Made by a program: the position numbers and the translations under genes. The notes under the pieces are model-generated. The model was not told the DNA's origin, did not search any database, and saw nothing but the letters and a program-made list of their open reading frames with translations. Positions 8,509-15,749 of a stretch of DNA of 26,200 bases are shown piece by piece; the first letter of the stretch is position 1, and each line of letters starts with the position of its first letter. This DNA is from an uncultured Sutterella sp. (GTDB taxonomy: Bacteria > Pseudomonadota > Gammaproteobacteria > Burkholderiales > Burkholderiaceae_F). Location: the NCBI GenBank assembly GCA_900542195.1, contig UQNA01000039.1, forward strand, positions 1 to 26,200, given 5' to 3'.

Positions 8509-8982
8509 ATGGAACAAGAAAAAGATCTGGTTGAAATTTGGACTGACGGTGCTAGTAAAGGAAACCCAGGCCCGGGAGGCTGGGGCGCTTTTTTGAAGTG
8601 GCAGGGAAAGACTCGAGTCTTTACAAAAGAGCTTTGCGGCGGCAACATCAGCTGCACCAACAACCAAATGGAATTGACGGCCCCGACGGAAGCTTTAAGG
8701 CTTTTGAAAAGGCCGTGCAAAGTTATTCTTCATACCGATTCTCAGTATGTTCAGAAAGGAATCACCATGTGGATTCACGGATGGAAAAAGAATAACTGGA
8801 GAACAAAAGCGGGAGAACCGGTAAAAAATGCGGAACTCTGGAAAGAATTAGAGAGGGAAACCCACGAACATGAAATCGAGTGGAAATGGGTCAAAGGTCA
8901 TGCAGGCATTGAGGGCAATGAGATGGCAGATATGCTCGCTAACCGAGGTGTCGAAGAGGCTTTGAAAAAAGCGAGAAAATAA
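8509..8982 (+). CDS. rnhA: Ribonuclease HI
   Basis: The enzyme cuts the RNA strand of RNA-DNA hybrids in the cytoplasm. The 157 residues match the family length (155 in E. coli). The four metal-binding acids are visible: Asp13 in WTDGASKGNPGPGGWG, Glu55 in NNQMELTAPTEAL, Asp77 in HTDSQYV, and Asp141 in NEMADMLANRG. The KGHAGIEGNE segment holds the conserved histidine. It begins one base after the methyltransferase stop. In relatives dnaQ often follows or diverges from rnhA; here tRNA-Val comes next and no dnaQ is present. Confidence 0.97.
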   Translation: MEQEKDLVEIWTDGASKGNPGPGGWGAFLKWQGKTRVFTKELCGGNISCTNNQMELTAPTEALRLLKRPCKVILHTDSQYVQKGITMWIHGWKKNNWRTKAGEPVKNAELWKELERETHEHEIEWKWVKGHAGIEGNEMADMLANRGVEEALKKARK

Positions 8983-8984
8983 TA

Positions 8985-9015
8985 TTCGCCAAATTCGAAT
9001 TCTCTAGTGTACAAT
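8985..9015 (+). promoter_or_regulatory. Possible promoter of tRNA-Val
   Basis: TACAAT at 9010-9015 is a good -10 hexamer placed to start transcription a few bases before the tRNA at 9028. The best -35 match, TTCGCC at 8985-8990, is weak and 19 bases away. The tRNA could also be read through from rnhA. Confidence 0.4.
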
Positions 9016-9027
9016 CCTGACTTCTTC

Positions 9028-9102
9028 GCGCGGTTAGCTCAGGGGTAGAGCACTGCCTTCACACGGCAGGGGTCGCTGGTTCGAAACCAACACCGCGCAC
9101 CA
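9028..9102 (+). tRNA. tRNA-Val (anticodon CAC)
   Basis: The 7-bp acceptor stem pairs GCGCGGT with ACCGCGC, followed by an encoded ACCA end. The anticodon arm is CTGCC-TTCACAC-GGCAG, giving anticodon CAC, which reads GUG. The T-loop GTTCGAA and D-arm AGCTCAGG are normal. Length is 75 nt. It lies 45 bases after rnhA and 123 bases before the ParB-like gene. I found no repeat of its 3' end downstream that would mark an integrated element. Confidence 0.97.
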
Positions 9103-9225
9103 AACTTCCTTCCGTACCATCTGCCATTTTCCAAAAGTTAATACTGGATCTCGGACTGTATTTTCTGCAAAATTGTTGTTGATTCCCTGGAGAATACACG
9201 GCAAATATTTAGTTCGATAGCATAA

Positions 9226-10395
9226 ATGACGCAAGAAGAAAATCAAAAAAGAGAGGAACGCCTCAAGACTCGAAAAAAACTTCCTGAGAAGTTGGATTTA
9301 GAAAATCCTCTCAAACTTTCTCCTGAGATGCTTCCTCCTAAAAGAATTCGCGGAAGCGTTGCGTCACGCCTGCAGATGCTTAGTATTGCTGCCGATCCGG
9401 ATTATCTTCGGTTAAGCGGTGAGAGAGATTTTGAGGCGGGAGCACCGGTCGTAGCCTTCGGTGAAATCGATCCAAGCCGGCTAGGAAAGATCGATTGGAT
9501 AATTTTTCCAGACGGAACCAAGTCCGCTGCTCAATATGCAGTTGTAGAGACGGATAAAGTATTAACTGCCTATGACTTGGATGGGAAGCCGGATGAGGAC
9601 TATTTTTCCGAAGATGTCTCAAAGTTTCGTGTCCTAGCAGGTCATGCCAGAGTAAATGCATTGCGGTTAGCTTATCGAGAAGGTACTGCTACCAATTATC
9701 TCGAGGACTTGTATTGTGATGAGGACCATGGAATCCATAGAGGCTCGATTTCCAAAATTACAGCACCTATTCTTGTTCGAATCTTGCCGCCAAAGGAAGT
9801 GAGCGCAGAACTCTGGCGGAGGAAAATGGTTCCTGAGGCGGAACAAAGGTCAGCAGCTGAACAGGCAGAAAGTGATGCGCGGTTCATCTCATTTCAATCT
9901 ATAGAGACTTATTCGGACGGTTCTCCAACGCAGGAAACTCTGATGGAATTCATCCGTAAACTTCCGGTCTATGAGCGGTCCTCTTTGATTGATGAAAGCG
10001 GCAAGCCAACTTGGTTGGTGCTCAATAGGTTCAAGTCTGCAGTTTTCGCGAAAACGTATGAGCATAAAAAATTGACGGAACTTTACTGTCAAGCTTTGGA
10101 GCCAAAAAGCCGAGTAATCATTGATGCTCTCGAGCTAACAGCCTTTAAATTGCAGAAACTTAAAGCTCTAAATAATAGAAACTGTCCTACAAATCTAATC
10201 GCAGAGGCAGCTGCGAAAGCCATTAGCATTCTCACATACAGGCAAGATTTGTCCACTTCCTTTAACTCCGAAGATTTGTTTGTTTCGCCCGACAGAGATG
10301 AGAGAGAAACCGCAATTATGAAGATTTTCCCGGACCATCTGGATAATCCTCAGGCCATTGCGGAACAGTTGAAACAGTTTCTCGAAACTTCTTAA
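9226..10395 (+). CDS. Stand-alone DdrB-like ParB-superfamily protein
   Basis: The 389-residue product follows the block order of the DdrB-like ParB-superfamily domain known from phage and plasmid polyvalent proteins. A charged tail (1-50) leads to AQYAVVETDKVLTAYDLDG (about 104-122), then VLAGHARVNALRLAYREGTATNYLEDL, then APILVRILPP. Next come SAAEQAESDAR and the C-terminal block with LPVYERSSLIDESGKPT and LNRFKSAVFAKTYE. As I recall, the family core is normally GNGR; here it reads GHAR, so any nucleotide- or DNA-linked activity may be altered. The molecular role of this domain is not well established. In mobile elements it is usually part of a much larger protein, whereas here it is alone, beside a tRNA and converging on umuDC. 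No clear Shine-Dalgarno site precedes ATG 9226. Confidence 0.72.
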   Translation: MTQEENQKREERLKTRKKLPEKLDLENPLKLSPEMLPPKRIRGSVASRLQMLSIAADPDYLRLSGERDFEAGAPVVAFGEIDPSRLGKIDWIIFPDGTKSAAQYAVVETDKVLTAYDLDGKPDEDYFSEDVSKFRVLAGHARVNALRLAYREGTATNYLEDLYCDEDHGIHRGSISKITAPILVRILPPKEVSAELWRRKMVPEAEQRSAAEQAESDARFISFQSIETYSDGSPTQETLMEFIRKLPVYERSSLIDESGKPTWLVLNRFKSAVFAKTYEHKKLTELYCQALEPKSRVIIDALELTAFKLQKLKALNNRNCPTNLIAEAAAKAISILTYRQDLSTSFNSEDLFVSPDRDERETAIMKIFPDHLDNPQAIAEQLKQFLETS

Positions 10396-10482
10396 AAAGT
10401 CTTTTGGTAAGTCTGTCGGCAACGTTCGGCTTCAATCTTTATCAAGTTGAATAATCTCTTCTAGGCAAGACTTTGAGTATCG

Positions 10483-11793
10483 TCAAGACGGAATGCGCTC
10501 TTTGCACAAAGCGCCGACTTTCGGCAGATCATTCCAGCAGGTCGTATAGGCTGGGCTCAGCCGTTCTCTATTCATACACCAAACTTTTTCTCCTAAACGA
10601 GAAGAGGCAAAGTGCACTGTATTTTTTCCATAGCGCGTGTTAAGCGTATCTATTATTCTGCAAATTTCTTCGCGGGGAGCTGTCTCTTGATACTCGAAAA
10701 GATCCTGGACTTGGCCTTTACGGGAGACAACTTCGCCGACATAAACACCTGCTCTCTTATAGAGACAACCTTTGCGGAAGGTTCGTCTCAACAATGCAGC
10801 CGCATAGTGAATAATCGTTTGGGTATCGGCAACTCCGTAGGGTAGGCCCAAAGACGGAAAAGCATGATGCTGTACATCCTGGGTTCGAAACGGATTGGTT
10901 TGCAAAACAATCCCAACCGTGTGAGCACAGGTTCCTTCTTTACGCAATGTGCGTCCGCACTCTTGTGCATGAAATGTAATAGCACCGAGAAGATCACTTT
11001 CATCGGAAACCAGCTCGCTGAAACTGCGGCTGCGCATAATCTGCTGACGTTTCGGCTTAATAAGTTCTAAAGGGATACATGAACTTCCTTGGAGCTCTTT
11101 AACCGTCATAGCCAACGGCAACCCGAATTCTTTACGGATTTGATCCGGATTGGTGTTCGCAAGATCAAGAGCCGTGTGGACTCCGAGCATTTTCAGCCGC
11201 GCGGCATATCTTCTGCCCACTCCCCATACTTCAGATGCCGGTTCACAAGCAAGCGCACGAAGGCGTCTTTCTTCTGAAAGGTCCAACCAGCTGCAGACAC
11301 CTTTGAGTCCCGCATAGTGTTTAGCAAGATGATTGCAGTACTTAGCTAAAGTTTTAGTAGGCGCAATCCCAACACACGTTGGAATCCCTACGTCCTGTAG
11401 AACTTTGTCTTTTATTTTTCGGCCGAGGGCGGTTAGATCCGTTCCCAGCCGTTCGTGTCCGCTCATGTTGGCAAAGCATTCGTCAATGCTGTAAGGATCG
11501 ATGCAGTCAACCATAGAGGCAATGGTCGACATCATGCGTCCCGATAAGTCGGCATACAGCTCGTAATTGCTCGAAAAAACTTCTACCCCTTCGTACAAGC
11601 AGAATTGCGCAATCTGAAAGAAGGGCTGACCCATCTTGATTCCGAGTTTTTTAGCTTCTTTGGAACGGGCAACCACGCAGCCGTCGTTATTGCTGAGAAC
11701 AATAACGGGCCGATGGGTTAAGTCGGGTCTAAAAACTTTTTCACAGGACGCAAAGAAAGAGTTCCCGTCTACGAGCGCAAATACCGAAGACAT
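10483..11793 (-). CDS. umuC: DNA polymerase V catalytic subunit UmuC (Y family)
   Basis: This 436-residue Y-family polymerase performs error-prone synthesis past DNA lesions. The first catalytic motif is FALVDGNSFFASCEKVF with Asp9. The second is PYSIDECFANM with Asp104 and Glu105. The thumb region has the helix-hairpin-helix stretch EVWGVGRRYAARLKMLGV. The C-terminal part contains QVQDLFEY, which resembles a sliding-clamp binding peptide. It starts two bases after the umuD stop, so the pair is one operon. It would need processed UmuD and RecA for activity by analogy with E. coli. It converges on the ParB-like gene with 87 bases between and no obvious terminator. Confidence 0.95.
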   Translation of the reverse strand: MSSVFALVDGNSFFASCEKVFRPDLTHRPVIVLSNNDGCVVARSKEAKKLGIKMGQPFFQIAQFCLYEGVEVFSSNYELYADLSGRMMSTIASMVDCIDPYSIDECFANMSGHERLGTDLTALGRKIKDKVLQDVGIPTCVGIAPTKTLAKYCNHLAKHYAGLKGVCSWLDLSEERRLRALACEPASEVWGVGRRYAARLKMLGVHTALDLANTNPDQIRKEFGLPLAMTVKELQGSSCIPLELIKPKRQQIMRSRSFSELVSDESDLLGAITFHAQECGRTLRKEGTCAHTVGIVLQTNPFRTQDVQHHAFPSLGLPYGVADTQTIIHYAAALLRRTFRKGCLYKRAGVYVGEVVSRKGQVQDLFEYQETAPREEICRIIDTLNTRYGKNTVHFASSRLGEKVWCMNRERLSPAYTTCWNDLPKVGALCKERIPS

Positions 11794-11795
11794 GG

Positions 11796-12413
11796 CTAAT
11801 TGCTTTTAATGGTGAACTTAACTACTCCGATAAACCGCCATTCTTCAAATTCTTTAGGCCGGATTGCTTTGTAAATAGGATTTGAGCTCTCGGGCAGCAG
11901 GCGCAATCCGTTTTCGTCGTTCATATAGCGTTTTACCGTGAATTCGTTATCGATGCTGACGATGACGATGTCGCCGTTCTTAGGGTCAAGCGAACGGTCT
12001 ACGACCAGCAGATCTCCGTCTTCCATGCCTGCTCTGTCCATGGAGTCGCCTACTACGTGCACAAAGAATGTGGCGGCCGGATTGGCCACTAAATACTCGT
12101 TCAGATCAAGAGACTTGTCCACATAACTTTCTGCGGGAGAAGGAAAACCTGCTTGTACCCCTGATTGATAAAGGGGCAGGCGCATAGACGTTGGTTCAGC
12201 AACGGGAAGAAAGAAGGATTCAAACTGCGCCGGTTCAGATTTTTTCTCCGTTCGGGAAAGTTCACTGCGCAGCCATTTAGCGCCGCCTCTTTCTTTAAAT
12301 ATAGGCAAAAGTTCTTCGGTAAGACATACTGTGACGCGTCTCGTGTTACCAATACTCTTGCGTCCGGCGCCTTTTCTTGCTCCTCCCCGGGAGCCGGATA
12401 TTGTTGTAGTCAT
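11796..12413 (-). CDS. umuD: Long UmuD with N-terminal DNA-binding-like domain
   Basis: At 205 residues this is much longer than E. coli UmuD (139). The C-terminal part is ordinary: a QAGFPSPAESYVD cleavage site with predicted Ala88-Gly89 scission, catalytic Ser124 in VVGDSMDRAGM, and Lys161 in EFTVKRY. The Ser-Lys spacing of 37 equals that of E. coli. The extra N-terminal 75 residues hold GGARKGAGRKS, then RRVTVCLTEELLPIF and GGAKWLRSEL, which reads as strand-helix-helix like a ribbon-helix-helix DNA-binding fold. That suggests a self-cleaving repressor as well as a polymerase subunit, comparable with the long Acinetobacter UmuD that represses its own regulon. The subunit call is firm; repression is inference. 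Confidence 0.9.
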   Translation of the reverse strand: MTTTISGSRGGARKGAGRKSIGNTRRVTVCLTEELLPIFKERGGAKWLRSELSRTEKKSEPAQFESFFLPVAEPTSMRLPLYQSGVQAGFPSPAESYVDKSLDLNEYLVANPAATFFVHVVGDSMDRAGMEDGDLLVVDRSLDPKNGDIVIVSIDNEFTVKRYMNDENGLRLLPESSNPIYKAIRPKEFEEWRFIGVVKFTIKSN

Positions 12414-12449
12414 AATTGATTCGATTCGATAAAGGTTGAAGTGGATTTA

Positions 12450-12472
12450 TTGAAATAATAATACTTTTTCAA
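12450..12472 (-). promoter_or_regulatory. Candidate operator upstream of umuDC
   Basis: Read on the minus strand, this 23-bp site has half-sites TTGAAAAAGTA and TATTATTTCAA around a central T. Nine of eleven positions are symmetric, and the outer six bases on each side (TTGAAA/TTTCAA) are perfect. It ends 36 bases before the umuD ATG, and its first TTGAAA could serve as a -35 hexamer. It is not the E. coli-type CTGT-N8-ACAG LexA box. The TTGAAA/TTTCAA ends recall the operator described for Acinetobacter UmuDAb, as I remember it. Confidence 0.5.
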
Positions 12473-12646
12473 ATTCAATGAACGGATCCATTTTCAATTT
12501 GGTGCCGGTATTCTTTACAGCTTCCGGCAGAGAACGCTTCCAACCAAAGCCCAAGGATGGATTTTTGAACTTCCAGAGCAGCCCCCAAGGCAGTGAGACA
12601 GAAGGCAGGAGCTTCCGGAGAAGACGTGTTCCGCAATTCCAAGCCG

Positions 12647-12673
12647 AAAAAAAAGCCCCGCATTTTGCGAGGC
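12647..12673 (-). terminator. Intrinsic terminator after the DcuC-family gene
   Basis: On the minus strand GCCTCGC pairs with GCGGGGC (7 bp, one G-T) around an AAAAT loop and is followed by eight T residues. It lies 25 bases past the stop at 12698 and insulates umuDC from the transporter. Confidence 0.88.
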
Positions 12674-12697
12674 ATTTTGCAAAGTTCTAATGTTCTG

Positions 12698-13972
12698 CTA
12701 GACGATGGTCAGCGCCAAAACAATGACGCCGATAATCAATGGAATGCAGGTACGTTTTACTAACTGCATGGGAGGAACCATTGCCAAGCCAGAGAGCACA
12801 ATTACAACACCTGCAATCGGAGACATCGTACGGCCCATCTGACCGGAGATTAAGGCCATGGCACCGAGGTTAGGAATCGGCATGCCGAAGGATGCGGCGT
12901 GAGGTGTAACGGCTTCATTAAAGGCAAAAGTAGCAGCATCGCCGGAACCTGTAATTGCAGCCATGAGGAAAGGTCCGAAAGAACCGCCCCAGCGAGCGAT
13001 TTCGTTTGAGCTCTTCAATACTTCGACGAAAGCATCGATCAAGCCTGTGGCTTTAAGACCGGCAGCGAAGACGCCGGCGGTAATGATGATGCCCATGACG
13101 GAGCCGTAGCCTTCACCCATTCCTTTGAAGAAGTCTTTGGTGAACTGCTGCGGATTGACCCAGGAGACAATCAAGGCAAAGATTGCACCGATAACCATGG
13201 CCTGTGCTACGCCCATTTTGATGAACGGAACATAGGAGTTGCCGAGAAGAAGAATAACTAACGGAACCAGCGGGGCAATCGCCTTAAGCGGATTAATGTG
13301 TTGAATTTCCTGAGACTGATCGGCAGTAGTGTAGTAGTCGTCCAATTCTTTTTGAGTTGGCTTGTTGTCGCGGAGAATCAAACAAACAATGGTCAAACCA
13401 ACTGCACCGATAAGTACCATGCCGATAGAGTAAGGGGTGTGAAGGCTGATGAGGTCCATCATGTCCATATTGGCAATTTTGGCAACAACACTGTTATGGC
13501 TGGTTCCCGGAGAAATGTTGGAACCGAAAGTGCCCATAAGGACGGCGGCGCCGGCAGCGGCCGGACGAATACCTGCGCGAATCATGACAGGAATGAAAGT
13601 TGCACCTACAGCGGCAGCACATCCGGAAGCGGAAGGAATAGCTACATTAATGAAGGCGGTGATGATGGTAGTTGTCGGAATAAGGAGAATGCCGAGTTTG
13701 TGAAGCGGAGCGGCGAGGAACTTAACAAGGTTCTTGTCGCATCCGGTAGTCGTCACAACATAAGCAAAACCCATAGACGAACAAATAGCCATAATTAAGG
13801 ATGCGTTGGCCATGCTCTTAGCAAACTGGTCAAGCGCAGCCATTGGACTCATGGCGATACAGCAGAGGAAGAGGCCGGCGGTGAAAAGCACTAAGCGGGT
13901 TTCATAACGCTTAATTAAGCAATAAACCGTGACCACGATTACAGCAATGGCAATCCATGCGGTTGGTGTCAT
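12698..13972 (-). CDS. DcuC-family C4-dicarboxylate carrier (copy 1)
   Basis: The 424-residue protein is almost wholly hydrophobic, with about 11-12 membrane segments in two similar halves. It has the family's conserved small-residue stretches: FINVAIPSASGCAAAVG in the first half, ITGSGDAATFAFNEAVTPHA in the second, and GQMGRTMSPIAGVVIV near the C-terminus. DcuC carriers move succinate, fumarate or related dicarboxylates across the inner membrane, commonly under anaerobic growth; the substrate here is unproven. I start at ATG 13972 with AAAGG seven bases before. A TTG at 13993 would add seven residues. It is single-gene in layout, with its own promoter and terminator. A second, longer homologue is at 20340-21722. 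Confidence 0.88.
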   Translation of the reverse strand: MTPTAWIAIAVIVVTVYCLIKRYETRLVLFTAGLFLCCIAMSPMAALDQFAKSMANASLIMAICSSMGFAYVVTTTGCDKNLVKFLAAPLHKLGILLIPTTTIITAFINVAIPSASGCAAAVGATFIPVMIRAGIRPAAAGAAVLMGTFGSNISPGTSHNSVVAKIANMDMMDLISLHTPYSIGMVLIGAVGLTIVCLILRDNKPTQKELDDYYTTADQSQEIQHINPLKAIAPLVPLVILLLGNSYVPFIKMGVAQAMVIGAIFALIVSWVNPQQFTKDFFKGMGEGYGSVMGIIITAGVFAAGLKATGLIDAFVEVLKSSNEIARWGGSFGPFLMAAITGSGDAATFAFNEAVTPHAASFGMPIPNLGAMALISGQMGRTMSPIAGVVIVLSGLAMVPPMQLVKRTCIPLIIGVIVLALTIV

Positions 13973-14024
13973 ACATATACCTTTTTGAAACAAAAAAAGA
14001 AGGCCTAAGCCAACTGGAGTACCT

Positions 14025-14055
14025 ATTATAAGTATTACTGCTTAATCGTTGTCAC
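14025..14055 (-). promoter_or_regulatory. Probable promoter of the first DcuC-family gene
   Basis: On the minus strand a perfect TATAAT (14030-14025) lies 19 bases after GTGACA (14055-14050). The long spacer is a weakness. It would give a leader of about 45 bases before ATG 13972. Confidence 0.55.
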
Positions 14056-14192
14056 TTATGTTTCATGGATGATACGTTTCTCAAGAATTGCAATAACTCG
14101 TAACCTCTTGTTACATCGAGGTAAGTAGTTGCTAACAATGTAGCTCTTGAAACGGAGAATTTTCAGACTTAACCTCTTTTGCGTTGCTGTTG

Positions 14193-14239
14193 TAAACTCT
14201 ACATATGCAAAAAATTGGCCTGGTAAAGAGAATAAAAAG
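14193..14239 (+). promoter_or_regulatory. Leader of first DIP1984 gene (shared with second copy)
   Basis: The stretch begins with TAAACT, a possible -10, contains AAAAATTGG and AAAGAG, and ends just before ATG 14240. The second copy has the same elements in the same order, also with TAAACT exactly 47 bases before its ATG. TTAACC at 14169-14174 is a possible -35. AAAGAG is the only ribosome-site candidate. Confidence 0.5.
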
Positions 14240-14707
14240 ATGAAACTAGCCGAAGCATTAATAAAAAGAAAAGCTCTCGAAGAACTGCTTGTAATTCTCA
14301 AAAGACGTTTGCTTGCAAATGCTTTAGTGCAAGAAGGACACTATCCGGCTGAAGATCCCATTAAGTTAACCGAGGAGCTCAGAAGAGCAGTAGATGACTT
14401 AATGGTGTTGATCAGCCGTATTGAAACAACAAACCTGAGCGTTTCCGTGGACGGTATTTCGTTGTCGGAAATGATTACCAAAAGGGATCTTATCCTCCGA
14501 GAGGTTTTTATTCTGAGTGAGTTCTTGGATAAAACTAAATATAGATATTGTTCTTCAGAGTTGCTTCATGGACGAACGGTAAGGGTTCGGCGGATCTTTT
14601 CAGTAGCCGTAACGCCTTGTCAAAAGAAACTGGATGAGCTGTCTCACCAAGCCAGGTTGCTTGACGCAAAGATCCGAGGAGCCAACTGGAACACTGAACT
14701 ACTTTAG
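14240..14707 (+). CDS. DIP1984-family protein, diverged copy
   Basis: The 155-residue product opens MKLAEALIKRKALEE and has LLANALVQEG, then VSVDGISLSEMITKRD, and ends LLDAKIRGANWNTELL. These are the marks of the DIP1984 family, sometimes labelled septicolysin-like; its function is unknown. It is predicted to be mainly helical and cytoplasmic, with no signal peptide. The start at 14240 is set by the family's MKLAEAL opening; the frame itself is open further upstream. Compared with the neighbour at 14908 it has a diverged and about five residues longer middle (KYRYCSSELLHGRTVRVRR), including two cysteines, where family members usually have a DRYSR-type motif. It may therefore have lost or changed its role. 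Confidence 0.85.
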   Translation: MKLAEALIKRKALEELLVILKRRLLANALVQEGHYPAEDPIKLTEELRRAVDDLMVLISRIETTNLSVSVDGISLSEMITKRDLILREVFILSEFLDKTKYRYCSSELLHGRTVRVRRIFSVAVTPCQKKLDELSHQARLLDAKIRGANWNTELL

Positions 14708-14860
14708 CATTACAAATCTAAAACGAAAATCCGATGGGATTATGAATAGTGGGCGTATATCTTTAAGATGGTGCTTATAAATTAATCTTGTTTGCCAGAA
14801 TTTATGAATTGCATCGAGCGCGATGGAAAATTTTCGTAGATTAGAGCCTTAAGTAAGCAG

Positions 14861-14907
14861 TAAACTAATAGACAATCGGAAAAATTGGTTAACAAAGAGT
14901 CCTAAAG
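14861..14907 (+). promoter_or_regulatory. Leader of second DIP1984 gene (shared with first copy)
   Basis: TAAACT at 14861-14866, AAAAATTGG and AAAGAG recur in the order seen at 14193-14239, and the distance to the ATG is again 47 bases. No good -35 is visible, so promoter function is uncertain while common descent with the other leader looks likely. Confidence 0.45.
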
Positions 14908-15360
14908 ATGAAATTAGCTGAAGCATTAATAGAAAGAAAAGATTTGCAAAGCAGGCTGAGCCGACTCAATCAACGTTTGCAGGCGAATGCTCTAGTGCAG
15001 GAAGGAGATACCCCCTTGGAGGATCCCCGGAGCCTGATTAAAATGGTAGAAGCCACGATCGAAGAATTGTCGATCTTGATAGACCGGATTAATAAAACCA
15101 ACGCCGCCACTCTTATTGATGGAAAGAGCTTGTCGGAAATGATCACAAGAAGAGATCTGATGATAAGGCGAATATCCATCATGCGTGAGTTTTTGGAAAA
15201 AGCCTCAAGCAAGGTTGATAGGTACTCTCGCAATGAGATCATTATTACATCAACAGTAGACGTGAAGCCTTATCAAAAAATGGTGGATGAGCTTTCTCAT
15301 GAAACACGTTTGCTGGATGCAAAAATCCAATATACCAACTGGAATACGGAATTAATGTAA
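14908..15360 (+). CDS. DIP1984-family protein, canonical copy
   Basis: The 150-residue product is close to what I know of the DIP1984 family throughout: MKLAEALIERKDLQSRL, QANALVQEGD, INKTNAATLIDGKSLSEMI, then DRYSRNEII, STVDVKPYQK and an ANW-type end (YTNWNTELM). No enzymatic motif or function is established for the family. It is separated from the diverged copy by 200 bases that contain its own leader, so the two may be expressed separately. About half of the residues can be matched to the first copy by eye, which points to an old tandem duplication with one copy held closer to the family norm. Confidence 0.9.
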   Translation: MKLAEALIERKDLQSRLSRLNQRLQANALVQEGDTPLEDPRSLIKMVEATIEELSILIDRINKTNAATLIDGKSLSEMITRRDLMIRRISIMREFLEKASSKVDRYSRNEIIITSTVDVKPYQKMVDELSHETRLLDAKIQYTNWNTELM

Positions 15361-15579
15361 CATTTGATTTGTGTGTAGCGCAAAAGTCACTTGGGCGAAA
15401 ACATTCGAGTAACACCCGCCAGTCCAAACGTCGGCGGTTTCCTCTGAGGATGGAAACGAACTTCTTCACAGCTCTTCTCTCTGTACGGGGGTTATTTTAT
15501 GAAGAAATGCTCTTGAATCACTACCATGTTTTGACAATGACCTTTGTGCGAGGGTGGGGCGCGGGCAATCAAAAACATT

Positions 15580-15610
15580 CTGACAAGCAATTTTCTGTAA
15601 TGCTTGTCAG
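15580..15610. repeat. Perfect 10-bp inverted repeat
   Basis: CTGACAAGCA (15580-15589) and TGCTTGTCAG (15601-15610) are perfect complements separated by 11 bases. The dyad is about 200 bases before the AspT-like ATG. Either an RNA hairpin or a two-half-site operator would fit. Confidence 0.55.
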
Positions 15611-15691
15611 GTTAATTACTATCGATACTTTCACTTAATATTTCTTCTTTTAGAATTTTATTTCTTCAAATAAACCAACTAGTTATATTGG

Positions 15692-15749
15692 TGTGAACAA
15701 CTTCTTCCGAGTCTTAGAGTTCTTTCTTTTTATGGAAGTTCGGTTCACA
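15692..15749 (+). promoter_or_regulatory. Long leader hairpin before the AspT-like gene
   Basis: TGTGAAC (15692-15698) pairs with GTTCACA (15743-15749). After a 2-nt CG bulge, AACTTC (15699-15704) pairs with GAAGTT (15735-15740), giving 13 pairs over a 30-nt loop. It ends 60 bases before the ATG, which lacks a Shine-Dalgarno site. Pairing is seen; regulation is inferred. Confidence 0.5.

Noticed and set aside
12414..12480. Classic LexA box upstream of umuD
   Set aside because: No CTGT-N8-ACAG pattern is present; only the TTGAAA/TTTCAA palindrome is.
12475..12690. 70-residue plus-strand open frame before umuD
   Set aside because: It overlaps the umuD operator region and runs through the terminator at 12647-12673. 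No support for translation.
9103..12697. Attachment-site repeat of the tRNA-Val 3' end
   Set aside because: I looked for the GTTCGAAACC and ACCGCGCACCA segments downstream and did not find a second copy, so no integrated element is called.
13298..13798. 166-residue plus-strand open frame inside the DcuC-family gene
   Set aside because: Gly/Asn/Ser-rich translation of the opposite strand of membrane-helix codons, with no ribosome site. The minus-strand gene is convincing.
15369..15638. 89-residue open frame in the gene-free stretch
   Set aside because: No ribosome site, no family resemblance, and it runs through the inverted repeat at 15580-15610. I treat the stretch as non-coding.
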